The notes beneath the pieces were generated by a model that saw only the letters and a list, made by a program, of their open reading frames with translations, had not been told where the DNA came from and searched no databases. From Segatella copri (lineage in GTDB: Bacteria > Bacteroidota > Bacteroidia > Bacteroidales > Bacteroidaceae), in contig NZ_VZCB01000075.1 of assembly GCF_009494395.1 (NCBI RefSeq), positions 1 to 64,000 of the forward strand: a stretch of DNA of 64,000 bases, read 5' to 3'. Position 1 is the first letter of the stretch, and each line of letters begins with the position of its first letter. Both the position numbers and the translations under genes were made by a program. Below are positions 17,803-31,092 of this stretch, piece after piece.

Positions 17803-18245
17803 TTATGCAGAAATGGTAATCTTCTGCCAGATCTCGGTGTCGCCACTCTTCAGCTTCTTGCAGAGACCACGCTTGTTCTTGTTCTGCTGATACCAGGCCT
17901 CCAATTCACGAGGGTACTCGTCGTCCTTATCCATCTTCTTCGCCCAGATGCTCTCGATTCTACGGCATACGCCCTTACCAGAAGCCTGCTCGCCGATGAT
18001 AATAGACATAAGTGCCATCGGGGTCTCGCTTCCGTCGCAATACTTCGCCTTCACGCCGTCGGCGTAGGCTGCGGCGATAGGGAGGGCAGAGAAGAGGGCT
18101 GGCACGCGAGCCTCTAGGGCTACGCCAGAGAGCGAGTCTCGGAGTCCAAGTGGAAGCTGATCTACAGGAAAATCGTTGAGTGGTTGGGTACTAGCCTTAG
18201 CAGCCAAAAGATTCTCAGCATTTTGAAGATACCCGATTGTGCCGC
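17803..18245 (-). pseudogene. Remnant of a DUF3987-type mobile-element helicase/primase
   Basis: The open frame (134 residues from a TTG at 18207; readable to about 18245) contains LNDFPVDQLPLGLRDSLSGVA, then PIAAAYADGVKAKYCDGSE and GEQASGKG. This is the central part of DUF3987-type proteins encoded by Bacteroidetes mobilisable elements. Both ends of the protein are missing, and the P-loop reads GKG where GK[ST] is expected. It is a dead fragment marking an old insertion or recombination point at the left edge of the GC-rich island. The family assignment is from memory of the conserved stretches. Confidence 0.65.
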
Positions 18246-18474
18246 CTTACTATATAATTGTATAAGGGGTAGACCTGATCTGTCTGCTTTTCGGGTACGA
18301 AGAAAACAGATATAACTTTCTTAAAGAGCTGTATGAAGTGCTCGAATTTTTATTCGATTGTTCAGGCTATTTCAATCTGTTATGTGCCTCATCTCCCTTA
18401 TGTTAAAATTTACCGACTTCCTATTCTAAAATCATGTAAGTTGTTGACAAACAGACGGTATTCCAATTTTAACT
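18246..18474. other. Intergenic region at the island's left edge
   Basis: No gene seen. It holds a single TTTACC half-site (18409-18414) upstream of the full operator and a small TATATAATTGTATA palindrome near 18250. Base composition is AT-rich, like the core genome. Confidence 0.5.
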
Positions 18475-18529
18475 TTTACCGATTGCCATTACCTGTATAT
18501 ACATCTTCCGTAAATACGTAGTAACTTTA
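18475..18529 (+). promoter_or_regulatory. Island operator A and promoter (RND operon)
   Basis: TTTACC (18475-18480), seven bases, ATTACC (18488-18493), then the alternating tract TGTATATACA (18494-18503). The -7 box TAACTTTA (18522-18529) begins 28 bases after the second repeat. The same layout occurs at three other promoters of the island. The final A of the box departs from the consensus G, so this is probably the weakest basal promoter of the four and the most dependent on an activator. Confidence 0.75.
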
Positions 18530-18559
18530 CAGGCAAATTTTAAAATTTGTATTGCAAAG

Positions 18560-19660
18560 ATGAGATACTTGTATTTGATTTTGGTTATGACCGGACTTTT
18601 CCTTGCGGCTGGTTGTCAGGAGAAGGGTGGAGAAGGTCAGAAACACAGTGTGGTAGTTACGCAGCCGGAGGCTATCGGTGGCGGTGCACGGAGTCAGTTC
18701 TCGGGAACGGTAAAGGAGGCGGCAGAGATTAGTCTCGGCTTCAAGACGGTTGGGCAGATAGAGCGCATTTGCGTAAAGGAAGGACAGTATGTGCGCAGTG
18801 GACAGCTCTTGGCCGTGCTCGACCAGAAGGACTATGCGCTGGGTGTGAAGGCTTCCGAGGCTCAGTATCGGCAACTGAAGGACGAGGTGGATCGGCTCCG
18901 GAAGTTATACGAGACGCAGGGCATCTCGGGCAACGACTATGAGAAGGCGTTGGCCGGATTGGAGCAGGTGGAGGTGAACCTGCAGGTGAACCGCAATAAG
19001 CTCGACTATACGCGACTCTATGCCCCTGCGAGTGGCTATATTAATAAGGTGAACTTCGAACGGGCAGAGATGGTGAATGCCGGCACGCCCGTGTTCTCTC
19101 TCATCAGTCAGGGGCAGATGGAAGTGGAGGTAAGTCTGCCATTGTGGACCTATCTGCATCGTGGAGATATTCGTGAGGCCACGGCGCTGCTGAATGGTCA
19201 ACAGTATCGGCTACAGCTACGAGGCATCTCGCCTAAGGCTGATGGGAATCAACTTTATAAGGCGACGTTCACGATCGCTGAAGCGAACTACAAATTAGCT
19301 CCTAAAGGGTCGGGGATTACAAATCCCCGACAACAAAATGCCCTGCAGCTGTCGTCTGGCATGAATGCAGATGTGGTGCTCTCGTTCAGTGGCGAGGGTA
19401 GTGCCAGCGGCTTTGCTCTGCCTATGAACGCTGTGTTCGAGGCCGATGGGAAAAGTTGCGTGTGGGTGGTAGAGAAAGATAAGGTGACGAGGCGCGAGGT
19501 CGTGGTATCTACGGCAGATGCTCAAGGTCGCGCTATCATTTCGAGCGGCTTGCAAGGTACGGAAACCATCGTTCGTGCCGGTGTGCATGCGCTCCAGGAT
19601 GGCGAACAGGTTGTGGTGCTGGATGAGCGCTCGAAGACCAATGTGGGAGACTTAATGTAG
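18560..19660 (+). CDS. RND efflux periplasmic adaptor (membrane fusion protein)
   Basis: 366 residues. Lipobox LAAGC gives a lipid anchor. HlyD/AcrA-type order: beta-barrel and lipoyl half-motif (LGFKTVGQIERICVKEGQYV, GQLLAVLD), a coiled-coil hairpin at about residues 95-145, the second lipoyl half (LYAPASGYINKVNFE), then beta-barrel and membrane-proximal domains (GMNADVVLSF, LPMNAVF). It links the inner-membrane pump to the TolC channel encoded downstream. A perfect palindrome at 19309-19331 lies within the gene and codes for an extra loop (GSGITNPRQ) just before GMNADV. First gene of an operon under island operator A. Confidence 0.92.
   Translation: MRYLYLILVMTGLFLAAGCQEKGGEGQKHSVVVTQPEAIGGGARSQFSGTVKEAAEISLGFKTVGQIERICVKEGQYVRSGQLLAVLDQKDYALGVKASEAQYRQLKDEVDRLRKLYETQGISGNDYEKALAGLEQVEVNLQVNRNKLDYTRLYAPASGYINKVNFERAEMVNAGTPVFSLISQGQMEVEVSLPLWTYLHRGDIREATALLNGQQYRLQLRGISPKADGNQLYKATFTIAEANYKLAPKGSGITNPRQQNALQLSSGMNADVVLSFSGEGSASGFALPMNAVFEADGKSCVWVVEKDKVTRREVVVSTADAQGRAIISSGLQGTETIVRAGVHALQDGEQVVVLDERSKTNVGDLM
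19309..19331. repeat. REP-like palindrome inside the adaptor gene
   Basis: GTCGGGGATT (19309-19318), ACA, AATCCCCGAC (19322-19331): perfect 10-bp arms. It is in frame within the adaptor gene and encodes a loop I do not expect in this family. A related palindrome lies inside the GH3 gene at 41359-41399. Confidence 0.8.
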
Positions 19661-19693
19661 TTCATAGTTTATAGTTCATAGTTGAGAGTTATG
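19659..19693 (+). repeat. Heptamer tandem repeat linking stop and start codons
   Basis: Units AGTTCAT, AGTTTAT, AGTTCAT, AGTTGAG, AGTTATG in strict 7-bp register. The first unit begins within the adaptor's TAG stop (19658-19660), and the last ends with the pump's ATG (19691-19693), so the whole spacer is repeat. Confidence 0.9.
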
Positions 19694-22600
19694 AAAGCAG
19701 AGCAGATTTCGAGATACTTCGTGGAGCGGCCTACGCTCTTTTGGAGTTTTGTGGTGGGCATATTGGTGGCTGGCGTCTTTTCGTTCATGCAGATGCCGAA
19801 GCTGGAAGATCCCGCCGTTTGTGGCAAACAGGCGATGGTGGTAGCGATGTATCCTGGTGCCTCGGCCCATCAGGTGGAGCTGAAGGTGGCCCAGAAGTTG
19901 GAAGACCAGCTTCGTACGCTGCCCGACGTACACGAGATTCGTACGGAGTGCCAGAGCGGTGTGGCGATGATCACGATAGAGTTTGAGATGACCGTGCTCA
20001 ACGAAAAACTCGAAGAGCACTTCGATCTGTTGCGCCGAAAGGTGGGCGACGTGAAAGGACAGTTGCCCAGCGGTTGTTATGACCCCGTCGTGGTGGATGA
20101 CATGATGGATGTCTATGGCATCTTCTATTCGCTGACGGGCGATGGCTACACCTATCCGGAGATGGAGAAATACGCAAAGCTAATACGCAGGGAACTGCTG
20201 AAGGTAAAGGGCGTGAAACGTGTAAACATAGCCTGCGCGCGCAGCGAAGTGATCAACATCACGCTCTCAAAAGAAAAACTGGCACGCAACGGCATCATCC
20301 CCACCCAACTGATGATGCAGCTGCAGACGGTGGGTCAGGAGGTGAACGCCGGGAAATATGAGACCGACGGCAATCGCATCCAACTGCGTGTGAACAACCG
20401 CCTGGATACTGCCGACGATATCCGCGAGATGCTCATCAAGACGATGGACGGGAAGGTGATGCGGCTGGGCGATCTGGCCACCGTGGAGCGCACCTTTGCT
20501 GAGCCGCAGACCAACGGATTCTTTGTGGATGGAAAGCCTGCCCTGGCCATCTGCGTGACGATGAATACGGATGCCATCGTGCCCGATGTGGGTAAGGCAG
20601 TCGATCAGCAACTCGCACAGACGATGAAACGCCTGCCAGCAGGACTCTCGACGGACAAAATCTTCTTCCAGCCCGACAAGGTGAACGAGGCCATCAACGG
20701 CTTCATGATCAACCTGCTGGAGTCTGTGCTCATCGTGGTCATCGTGCTCATCTTCTCGATGGGATGGCGTAGTGGCATGATCATCGGTATGGGTCTCGTG
20801 CTCACTATCGCTGTATCATTCCCCATCCTGCTTTCGATGGGCAGCACGCTCCAACGCATCTCTCTGGGTGCCTTCATCATCGCGATGGGGATGCTGGTGG
20901 ACAACTCGATTGTGATTATGGATGGCATCCTTGTGGATAAGAAACGAGGATTGCCACGTCCGCAATACCTTTATAATATATGCAACCACACGGCCCTGCC
21001 CTTGCTGGGTGCCACGGTGATTGCCGCAGGCACGTTCGTCAGTGTCTATCTCTCGCCCGATACGGCTGGCGAGTATTGCCGCGACATGTTCCTTGTGCTC
21101 TGCGTGTCGCTGTTGGCCTCGTGGGTGTTGGCACTGATTCAGGTGCCTGCCTGTGCCAATGCGTGGATGAGTGAGCCGGAAAATGCAGATAGCGAACTGC
21201 ATGAGAATCGGGCACATCAGATGGTTCGAAAGACGCTCAATGTGCTCATCGGTCATAAGACCGTCACTATTATAGCTGCCGTTGCGCTCTTGGCCGTCAG
21301 TGGTCTTGGGGCGCTGAAGGTGAAGAATCTTTTCTTCCCCGATTTCGACTATAAGCAGTTCGTGGTGGAGTATCAGTTGCCCGACCAGACGAGTCCAGAC
21401 CGTGTGCAGCACGACCTGTTGGAAATCACCGACAGTATGCTTCAGGATAAGCGCATTGAGCGTGTGGCTGCCGTGATGGGAACGGCTCCTGCTCACTATT
21501 GTCTTGTCCGTCCGATGACGAATGGTGGCGAGAGTTATGGCGAGCTGATGGTGGATTGTCCCGACTTCGAGACCGTTCAGGAGGTGATTCCTGAGTGGCG
21601 TCGCCGATTGCGTCAGGCCTATCCCGATGCCCATATCCGATTCCGCAAATACAACTTCTCTGTCTCCACGAGTCACACCGTAGAGGTGGTGTTCAAAGGG
21701 CCTGATCCTGCTGTGCTGAAACAACTCTCAGCTCAGGCAGAAAAGAAGATGCGCGAGTGCAAGTATGTAGATGCCTATAGCGTGAGCAACAACTGGAAAA
21801 CGAAGGGCAAGGCGCTCGTGGCCGACTATGTGAAGACGAATGCCCTGCGTGCCGGTATCTCGCGCAGTAATGTGGCCGATGCGTTGATGGCTGCTACGGA
21901 CGGCCTGCCCGTGGGTGTCATCAACGACCAGGACAAGACGGTTGTCGTAAACATGCTCGTGCGACAGGAAGACGGCTCTCGCATCCAGAACCTGCATGAT
22001 ATCCCCGTGTGGGGTAACGTGAACCTGAATCCTAACGACCTTGCAGGACTGATGACTGGAGCCACAGATGCCGAACAGCTGAAGGAGGATATGTTCCGTA
22101 CCGTCCCTATGAGCAGCGTCACCGACAGTATCCGCCTCGACTGGGAGGAGGACTTCGTCTATCGTGTGAACGGTGAGCGCACTATTGAGGCACAGTGCGA
22201 CCCCAACACCGAACTCTTCCAGGGCACAACCGCCAAGGTAGAACAGGAACTGAAGTCGGCCATCGCTGCCATTCCCCTGCCCGCAGGCTACTCGATGGAC
22301 TGGGGCGGCGAGACAAAGCTGCAACGTGAATCAACAGCCAACGTGCTGAAGTACGTGCCGCTGACGCTCTTCCTCATCCTCACGCTGCTACTCCTGCTCT
22401 TCAATAACTGGAAGGAGGTGTTCCTCGTGCTCATCTGTTTCCCCTTCGTCATCTGCGGCATTATCCCAAGCCTGCTGCTCTTCCGTCAGCCCTTCACGTT
22501 TATGGCCATCATCGGCTTGATGGGACTCATGGGTATGATGGTGAAGAATGGCATTGTGCTCGTAGATGAGATCAACCGGCTCAACAAAGAGGAGCATTAT

Positions 22601-22824
22601 TCCGCTTACGACTCAGTGATTACTGCCACGATTTCTCGTGTGCGCCCCGTGCTGATGGCTTCGCTCACGACCATCCTCGGAATGGCTCCACTGCTGGGTG
22701 ATCCGATGTACGGCTCAATGGCCGTCTGCATTATGGCAGGCCTTACTGTGGGCACCATCATCACACTCATCCTCCTGCCCGTTATATACTCCGTTTTGTT
22801 CCACGTAAAGAAACCTCAAGAAGC

Positions 22825-22828
<4 letters not shown>
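19691..22828 (+). CDS. RND-family inner-membrane efflux pump
   Basis: 1045 residues, the normal length of HAE1-type resistance-nodulation-division pumps. Twelve transmembrane segments are arranged as 1+5 twice, with two large periplasmic porter loops. The TM4 motif is GMLVDNSIVIMDG, with one Asp and an Asn where AcrB has Asp-Asp; TM10 has MVKNGIVLVDE with the conserved Lys. It would use the proton gradient to export hydrophobic or amphiphilic compounds. I start it at the ATG in the last heptamer unit; a TTG nine bases earlier is in frame. Its stop overlaps the tolC-type start by four bases (ATGA). Confidence 0.94.
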
Positions 22829-25877
<3,049 letters not shown>

Positions 25878-25885
25878 TTATTGCG

Positions 25886-25893
25886 CAAAGATA
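25886..25893 (-). promoter_or_regulatory. -7 promoter element of the regulator gene
   Basis: Plus-strand CAAAGATA, which is TATCTTTG on the coding strand, 23 bases before the ATG. No full operator is seen in the minus orientation, so the regulator may be constitutive. Confidence 0.7.
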
Positions 25894-25947
25894 CGGAAAT
25901 TCCGCTGAAGTTATTCTTTCCTGCTCTATCTTTTGGGTTACTTTAAC

Positions 25948-25975
25948 ATTACCGACCATTTACCCATCACCTACC
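25948..25975 (+). promoter_or_regulatory. Cluster of operator half-sites
   Basis: ATTACC (25948-25953), TTTACC (25959-25964) and CTACC (25971-25975) on the plus strand, with spacing off the 13-bp period of the full operators. It lies between the divergent regulator and GH78 genes and may be an auxiliary or autoregulatory site. Confidence 0.4.
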
Positions 25976-26024
25976 TATGGAATTTGGAAACGTCTGATTT
26001 TCAATGGAATTTTAAGAATATAAA

Positions 26025-26079
26025 TTTACCTCTCACTATTACCCACGCGTACGTGTATTATAATAATATCATAACTTTG
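26025..26079 (+). promoter_or_regulatory. Island operator B and promoter (GH78 unit)
   Basis: TTTACC (26025-26030), seven bases, ATTACC (26038-26043), then a 15-base alternating pyrimidine/purine tract (26044-26058). The -7 box TAACTTTG (26072-26079) begins 28 bases after the second repeat. Confidence 0.82.
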
Positions 26080-26104
26080 CTGCCAGATTAAAACGAAGAA
26101 AGAT

Positions 26105-28675
26105 ATGAGAATCAAGCAAATGATGTCAGTCCTGCCGATATTGGCAGTAGTGGCATGCGGAAGTACCGCAGAGAAACAGAGCGTCCAGCGCGTTGAGGCA
26201 CTTGCCGACAGCATTTGGGCACAAAGTGAATGGATTTCGGTGACGGATGCTCCCGTTGTGACTGACACCGTCAGGGATGGGAGTCGTGCCGCTGACGGAG
26301 CCAGTTGGTTCCTGCTCTCGCTGAAGGCTGAGAAGGCGGTGAAGAGTGCACGCTGGATGACGACGGCACTCGGTGTTTATGATCTCTATGTGAATGGTCG
26401 TCTCGTTGGCAGCGACTTGCTGAAGCCTGGTTTTACACATTGGCAGAAGACCCGCCGCTCGTTCACCTACGATGTTACAGAGTTGCTCCGTGAGGACGAG
26501 AATGTGTTCTCTGTCGAGGTGACACCCGGTTGGTGGGCAGATAAGATTATCACGCCAGCAGGACAGGTCGGCATGAACGGACAGAAATGCGCCTTCCGCA
26601 GTGTGCTCGAGTTGACATATATCGATGGCACCACGCAGACGCTCGGTACCGATACGACACAATGGAAGGCTGGCATCGCAGGGCCGGTCACTCATGCTGC
26701 CATTTTCGATGGAGAGGACTACGATGCCCGCATTCCGATGGGTTTCGATACGCCTGAGAAACTATCTACTCCTGAATTAAATCAAGAGTTTGATGGTGAG
26801 ATCCTGCCATCAGACGGAGCGGAGATTTGTCTGCGCGAGGATATTGCCTTGAAGCCTGTGAAGGCCTACGTTTGGAAGGACGTGGAGCAGCGGACGGATT
26901 CTGCCTACGGTCGAGTGGTCGTCAGTCGCGAGTATCAAGATGGCGAATCGATGGTGGTTCACGAGGGTGAACATCTCGTCATCGACTTCGGCCAGAATGC
27001 TGCCGCCCTGCCACGCTTCAACTTCCAAGCATCTGAGGGCACAGTATTCACCTGTCTTCCTGCCGAACTGCTGAACGACAGCCTCGGTCAGCAGCGTCGC
27101 GGTATGGATGGCCCAGAGGGCAGCGTCCACCGATTGAACCTGCGCACGCCCAATGAGGGCATGATGCTGCACTACACCTTCGCAGCCTCTGAAAATCCCG
27201 TAGAGTGGATGCCTCGCAAGACCTTTTTCGGCTATCGCTATCTCTCGCTCTCTGCTACGGGCGATGTCACGCTCAAGAGCATCTGTTCCGTTCCCGTCTC
27301 GTCAATCACCAAAGAGATGGAGACGGGCACCCTCGTGACAGGTAATGAACTCGTGAACAAGATTATCTCAAACACCCTCTGGGGACAGCGCTCCAACTAT
27401 CTCAGCGTGCCTACCGACTGTCCGCAACGCAACGAGCGACTGGGCTGGACTGCCGATACCCAGGTGTTCAGCGAGACAGGCACGTTCTTTGCCAATACCG
27501 ACCGCTTCTTCCACAAATGGTTGTGCGATCTGCGTGACACACAGAGTCCATTAGGTGGCTATCCCGGTGTGGCTCCTGTTGCCCAGTATGGAGCCAACAG
27601 CGACGAAATGATGCGCGTGGGATGGGCCGATGCAGGCATTATCGTGCCTTGGACAGTGTGGAAGCAGTTTGGCGACGTGAGCATCCTCGAAGAGTCGTGG
27701 GAGTCGATGGAGCGATTCATACAGCACGTCGATGAGACGCGATACGACCACAATGCCCTTGCTGCAGAGAATGGTCATTTCCAGTGGGCTGACTGGTTGA
27801 GTTACGAACCTTTGGAGAGTTTCAGTGCAGCCGCTTGGGGAGGCTCGTGGGGCGGAAAGTTGTTGCCTGAGGCCGTCGTTCTGTGGAACTTTCTCTCAGC
27901 CTCCTATTGGGCCATCGATGCCCAGATGATGGCCGATATGGCGCGTGCCACAGGTCGCGACAGCAAGCCCTATAAGGAGATGACCCAGCGGGCAAAGGAC
28001 TATCTGCGCCAGCAGTTCCTCGACGCCAATGGCACCTTCAAGACACCGATACTTAACACGATGCAGACGCCAGCTCTTTTCGTGCTGCGCAATAATCTGC
28101 TGGAGGGCGAAGCCAAGGAAAACACCATCGCCCGACTCCGTGAGAATTTTGCCCAGCACGATAATTGCCTGCAGACAGGCTTCCTCGGCACCTCGATCCT
28201 GATGCAGACGCTGACCGACAACGGCATGAGCGACATCGCCTACGAACTGCTCTTCCAGCGTAAGAATCCCTCGTGGCTCTACTCTGTCGATAACGGCGCC
28301 ACCACCATCTGGGAGCGTTGGAACAGCTATATGATAGAATACGGTATGGGTCCGCGAGGTATGAACTCGTTCAACCACTACGCCTACGGTTGCGTCTGTC
28401 AGTGGCTCTGGGAGACGGCAGCAGGCATCAATGCCGACACCCAGAATCCCGGTTTCAAGCACATCATCCTCCGTCCCGTGCCCGATAAGCGCTTGGGCAG
28501 CATCGATGCCACCTATCAGTCGGCAGCAGGCGAGATCAAGAGCGAGTGGCACTACGACGGTGACACCTGGATCTGGAACTTCACCATCCCAGAAGGTGCC
28601 ACCGCCACCGTCACCATCCCAGGCTCCAACGAGACGAAGGACTACGAAGCCGGATCATACACTGTGAAGGAATAA
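26105..28675 (+). CDS. GH78 alpha-L-rhamnosidase, lipoprotein
   Basis: Inverting hydrolase that removes terminal alpha-L-rhamnose. 856 residues with lipobox VVAC (Cys18). N-terminal beta domains (ARWMTTALGVYDLYVNGRLV is the typical sugar-binding module) precede the (alpha/alpha)6 barrel. The signature DCPQRNERLGWTAD (438-451) and the later TTIWERWNS with Glu737 fit the general acid/base pair of GH78. A C-terminal beta domain follows (GFKHIILRPVPD). First gene of a unit under island operator B, 50 bases before a GH3. The rhamnose step plus beta-glucosidases suggests rhamnosyl-glucosides such as rutinosides; that is inference. Confidence 0.9.
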   Translation: MRIKQMMSVLPILAVVACGSTAEKQSVQRVEALADSIWAQSEWISVTDAPVVTDTVRDGSRAADGASWFLLSLKAEKAVKSARWMTTALGVYDLYVNGRLVGSDLLKPGFTHWQKTRRSFTYDVTELLREDENVFSVEVTPGWWADKIITPAGQVGMNGQKCAFRSVLELTYIDGTTQTLGTDTTQWKAGIAGPVTHAAIFDGEDYDARIPMGFDTPEKLSTPELNQEFDGEILPSDGAEICLREDIALKPVKAYVWKDVEQRTDSAYGRVVVSREYQDGESMVVHEGEHLVIDFGQNAAALPRFNFQASEGTVFTCLPAELLNDSLGQQRRGMDGPEGSVHRLNLRTPNEGMMLHYTFAASENPVEWMPRKTFFGYRYLSLSATGDVTLKSICSVPVSSITKEMETGTLVTGNELVNKIISNTLWGQRSNYLSVPTDCPQRNERLGWTADTQVFSETGTFFANTDRFFHKWLCDLRDTQSPLGGYPGVAPVAQYGANSDEMMRVGWADAGIIVPWTVWKQFGDVSILEESWESMERFIQHVDETRYDHNALAAENGHFQWADWLSYEPLESFSAAAWGGSWGGKLLPEAVVLWNFLSASYWAIDAQMMADMARATGRDSKPYKEMTQRAKDYLRQQFLDANGTFKTPILNTMQTPALFVLRNNLLEGEAKENTIARLRENFAQHDNCLQTGFLGTSILMQTLTDNGMSDIAYELLFQRKNPSWLYSVDNGATTIWERWNSYMIEYGMGPRGMNSFNHYAYGCVCQWLWETAAGINADTQNPGFKHIILRPVPDKRLGSIDATYQSAAGEIKSEWHYDGDTWIWNFTIPEGATATVTIPGSNETKDYEAGSYTVKE

Positions 28676-28725
28676 AAGGATCCAATAAAATTTCTGTAAA
28701 TTATTAACAATAAAGAATAAAGGAT

Positions 28726-31092
28726 ATGAGACAATTACTAATGACTATTATCGTGACCGTTATGGCGGTAACAAGTGCATCGGCACAGTTGAAACTTAGC
28801 GAGAATAATATCGATGAGATATTGAAGGTAATGACACTTGAGGAGAAGGCCACGCTTGTGGTTGGACATCATTTCAAGTTGTACGATGACCAGGGGAACT
28901 GGATAGGCTGGAAGGATGCTCTCGTGAGGGGTGTAGCCGGACAGACACAACCCATCAAACGACTGGGCATTCCCGCGACGGCACTTACCGATGGCCCTGC
29001 TGGCGTACGTATTGAGGCACATCGTGATGGTACTGATCAGACCTATTTCGCTACAGGATTCCCCGTTGGCATCTGCTTGGCCTCTACTTGGAATACCGAG
29101 CTCGTGGAACAGGTGGCACAGAGCATCGGCAATGAGGTGCGTGAGTACGGTTGCGATGTGCTACTGGCTCCTGGTATGAACATCCATCGTCATGCACTCT
29201 GCGGTCGCAATTTCGAGTATTTCTCTGAAGACCCAGTGGTAACGGGTCGCATCGCGGCTGCCTATGTGCGTGGCGTGCAGAGCCAGGGCGTAGGTACAAG
29301 CATCAAGCATTATGCCGCCAACAATCAGGAGACCAACCGTATGGGCAACGATGTGCGAGCATCGCAGCGGACTCTTCGCGAGATTTATCTGAAGGGATTC
29401 GAGATTGCCGTCAAAGAGGCCCATCCCTGGACGGTGATGTCGAGTTACAATCGTCTGAACGGCCCCTTTACCCAAGCTCATCCAGAACTGCTCACCACGG
29501 TGCTGCGTGACGAATGGGGATTCAAGGGAATGGTGATGACAGATTGGACTGATCCTCGCAACACAGCCGATCAGCTGCTCGCAGGCAACGACCTGATGGA
29601 GCCTGGCTATCCCGCCCAGACGGAGGAAGTAATTAATAAGGTGAAAAGTGGCCAGTTGCCCGAGGAAGTTCTCAATCGTTCGGTGCGTCGCATTCTTGAA
29701 TACATCGTCAAGACACCACATTATCGTGGCTACAAGTATTCCGACCGCCCCGATTTGAAGGGACATGCTGCTGTCACTCGTCAGAGTGCCGCAGAGGGTA
29801 TGGTGCTTTTGAAGAACGAGCCCGTATCTCGTCCATCCGGCAACACATCTGATCCAGCCCTTCCTTTGAAATCAGGTCTCAAGGTGACGCTCTACGGTAT
29901 CAATGGTTATGACTTTTTGGCTGGTGGCACAGGCTCTGGCGATGTGAATAAGGCGTATGTGGTAGATCTCGTCGAAGGGCTTACCAATGCTGGTTATGTG
30001 CTCAATGATGAGGTTAAACAACTCTATCAGGATTACTCTCGATATATTTATAAGAGCGAGAAAAGTGAATTGGGATTTTTCACCACTTGGGGCGATCCAA
30101 AGATGCCTGAGATGCCAATGAAGAAAGGCCTGGCTCGTCGCATGTCGAAACAGGATGATGTGGCAATAGTCTGTATCGGTCGTGTGGCTGGTGAGGACAA
30201 AGATCGACAGTTGGAAGGTGACTATCTGCTTACCGAAGTCGAGCGTCAGATGCTCAACGATGTGTGCGAGGCTTATCACAATGAGGGCAAGCCCGTCATC
30301 GTCGTTCTAAACGTAGGCAATGTAATCGAAACGGAGTCGTGGCGTTGTCTGCCTGATGCAATCCTGATGGCCTGGCAACCAGGACAGGAGGGCGGAAACT
30401 CGGTGGCCGACATACTTTGCGGTCGCATCTGTCCTTCAGGTAAACTGGCTACCACCTTCCCTTGTACCTACAGCGACAATCCTGCCTCTCGCAACTTCCC
30501 GCTTTATACCAACATTCCACAGCCTTGGGGTGCACCTAAGACCGAGAAAAAGGACGTTGATTACACCCGCTACGAAGAGGGCATCTACGTGGGATATCGC
30601 TATTATGAGACGGCTAAACGCCCGGTCAGCTATCCCTTCGGCTTCGGCCTGAGCTACACCACGTTTGAGTATTCCAAGCCGCGCGTACGCTCGGTGAAAG
30701 GAGGTTTCGAGGCCAGCATCACGGTAAGGAACACAGGCAGCGTGAGTGGCAAGGAGGCTGTGCAGCTCTACGTCAGTGCTCCTAGTGGTGCAGTGGAGAA
30801 ACCCATCACTGAACTGAAAGCCTTTGCTAAGACCCGCGAACTTAAACCCGGTGAAAGTGAGACGCTCACGATGCGCGTCAGCAACTACGACCTGGCCTCC
30901 TATGTCACCAGTCGTCACGCCTGGGTAGCCGATGCCGGCACCTATCAGCTCCGCTTTGCTGCCAACGTGCAGGACACTCGTGCCCGTGCCACCTATTGTC
31001 TTGCGAAGGAGAACGTCACCCTGTGTCACGATGTGCTCAATCCGGCAGAACCTATCAACGAACTTTCCATCAAACATTATATCAATGAGTAA
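28726..31092 (+). CDS. GH3 glycoside hydrolase, secreted
   Basis: 788 residues. A signal peptidase I site follows SASA, so it is probably periplasmic rather than lipid-anchored. The GH3 core has TDGPAGVR, KHYAANNQE and the nucleophile Asp273 in MTDW. The alpha/beta sandwich contains VGRVAGEDKDR, and a C-terminal FnIII-like domain (PFGFGLSYTTFEY) ends the protein. The TDGPAG / KHYAANNQET pattern belongs to the large beta-glucosidase group and differs from the 8744/39250 paralogue pair. Second gene of the GH78 unit. It would remove the beta-linked glucose exposed after rhamnose is cut. Confidence 0.91.
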   Translation: MRQLLMTIIVTVMAVTSASAQLKLSENNIDEILKVMTLEEKATLVVGHHFKLYDDQGNWIGWKDALVRGVAGQTQPIKRLGIPATALTDGPAGVRIEAHRDGTDQTYFATGFPVGICLASTWNTELVEQVAQSIGNEVREYGCDVLLAPGMNIHRHALCGRNFEYFSEDPVVTGRIAAAYVRGVQSQGVGTSIKHYAANNQETNRMGNDVRASQRTLREIYLKGFEIAVKEAHPWTVMSSYNRLNGPFTQAHPELLTTVLRDEWGFKGMVMTDWTDPRNTADQLLAGNDLMEPGYPAQTEEVINKVKSGQLPEEVLNRSVRRILEYIVKTPHYRGYKYSDRPDLKGHAAVTRQSAAEGMVLLKNEPVSRPSGNTSDPALPLKSGLKVTLYGINGYDFLAGGTGSGDVNKAYVVDLVEGLTNAGYVLNDEVKQLYQDYSRYIYKSEKSELGFFTTWGDPKMPEMPMKKGLARRMSKQDDVAIVCIGRVAGEDKDRQLEGDYLLTEVERQMLNDVCEAYHNEGKPVIVVLNVGNVIETESWRCLPDAILMAWQPGQEGGNSVADILCGRICPSGKLATTFPCTYSDNPASRNFPLYTNIPQPWGAPKTEKKDVDYTRYEEGIYVGYRYYETAKRPVSYPFGFGLSYTTFEYSKPRVRSVKGGFEASITVRNTGSVSGKEAVQLYVSAPSGAVEKPITELKAFAKTRELKPGESETLTMRVSNYDLASYVTSRHAWVADAGTYQLRFAANVQDTRARATYCLAKENVTLCHDVLNPAEPINELSIKHYINE

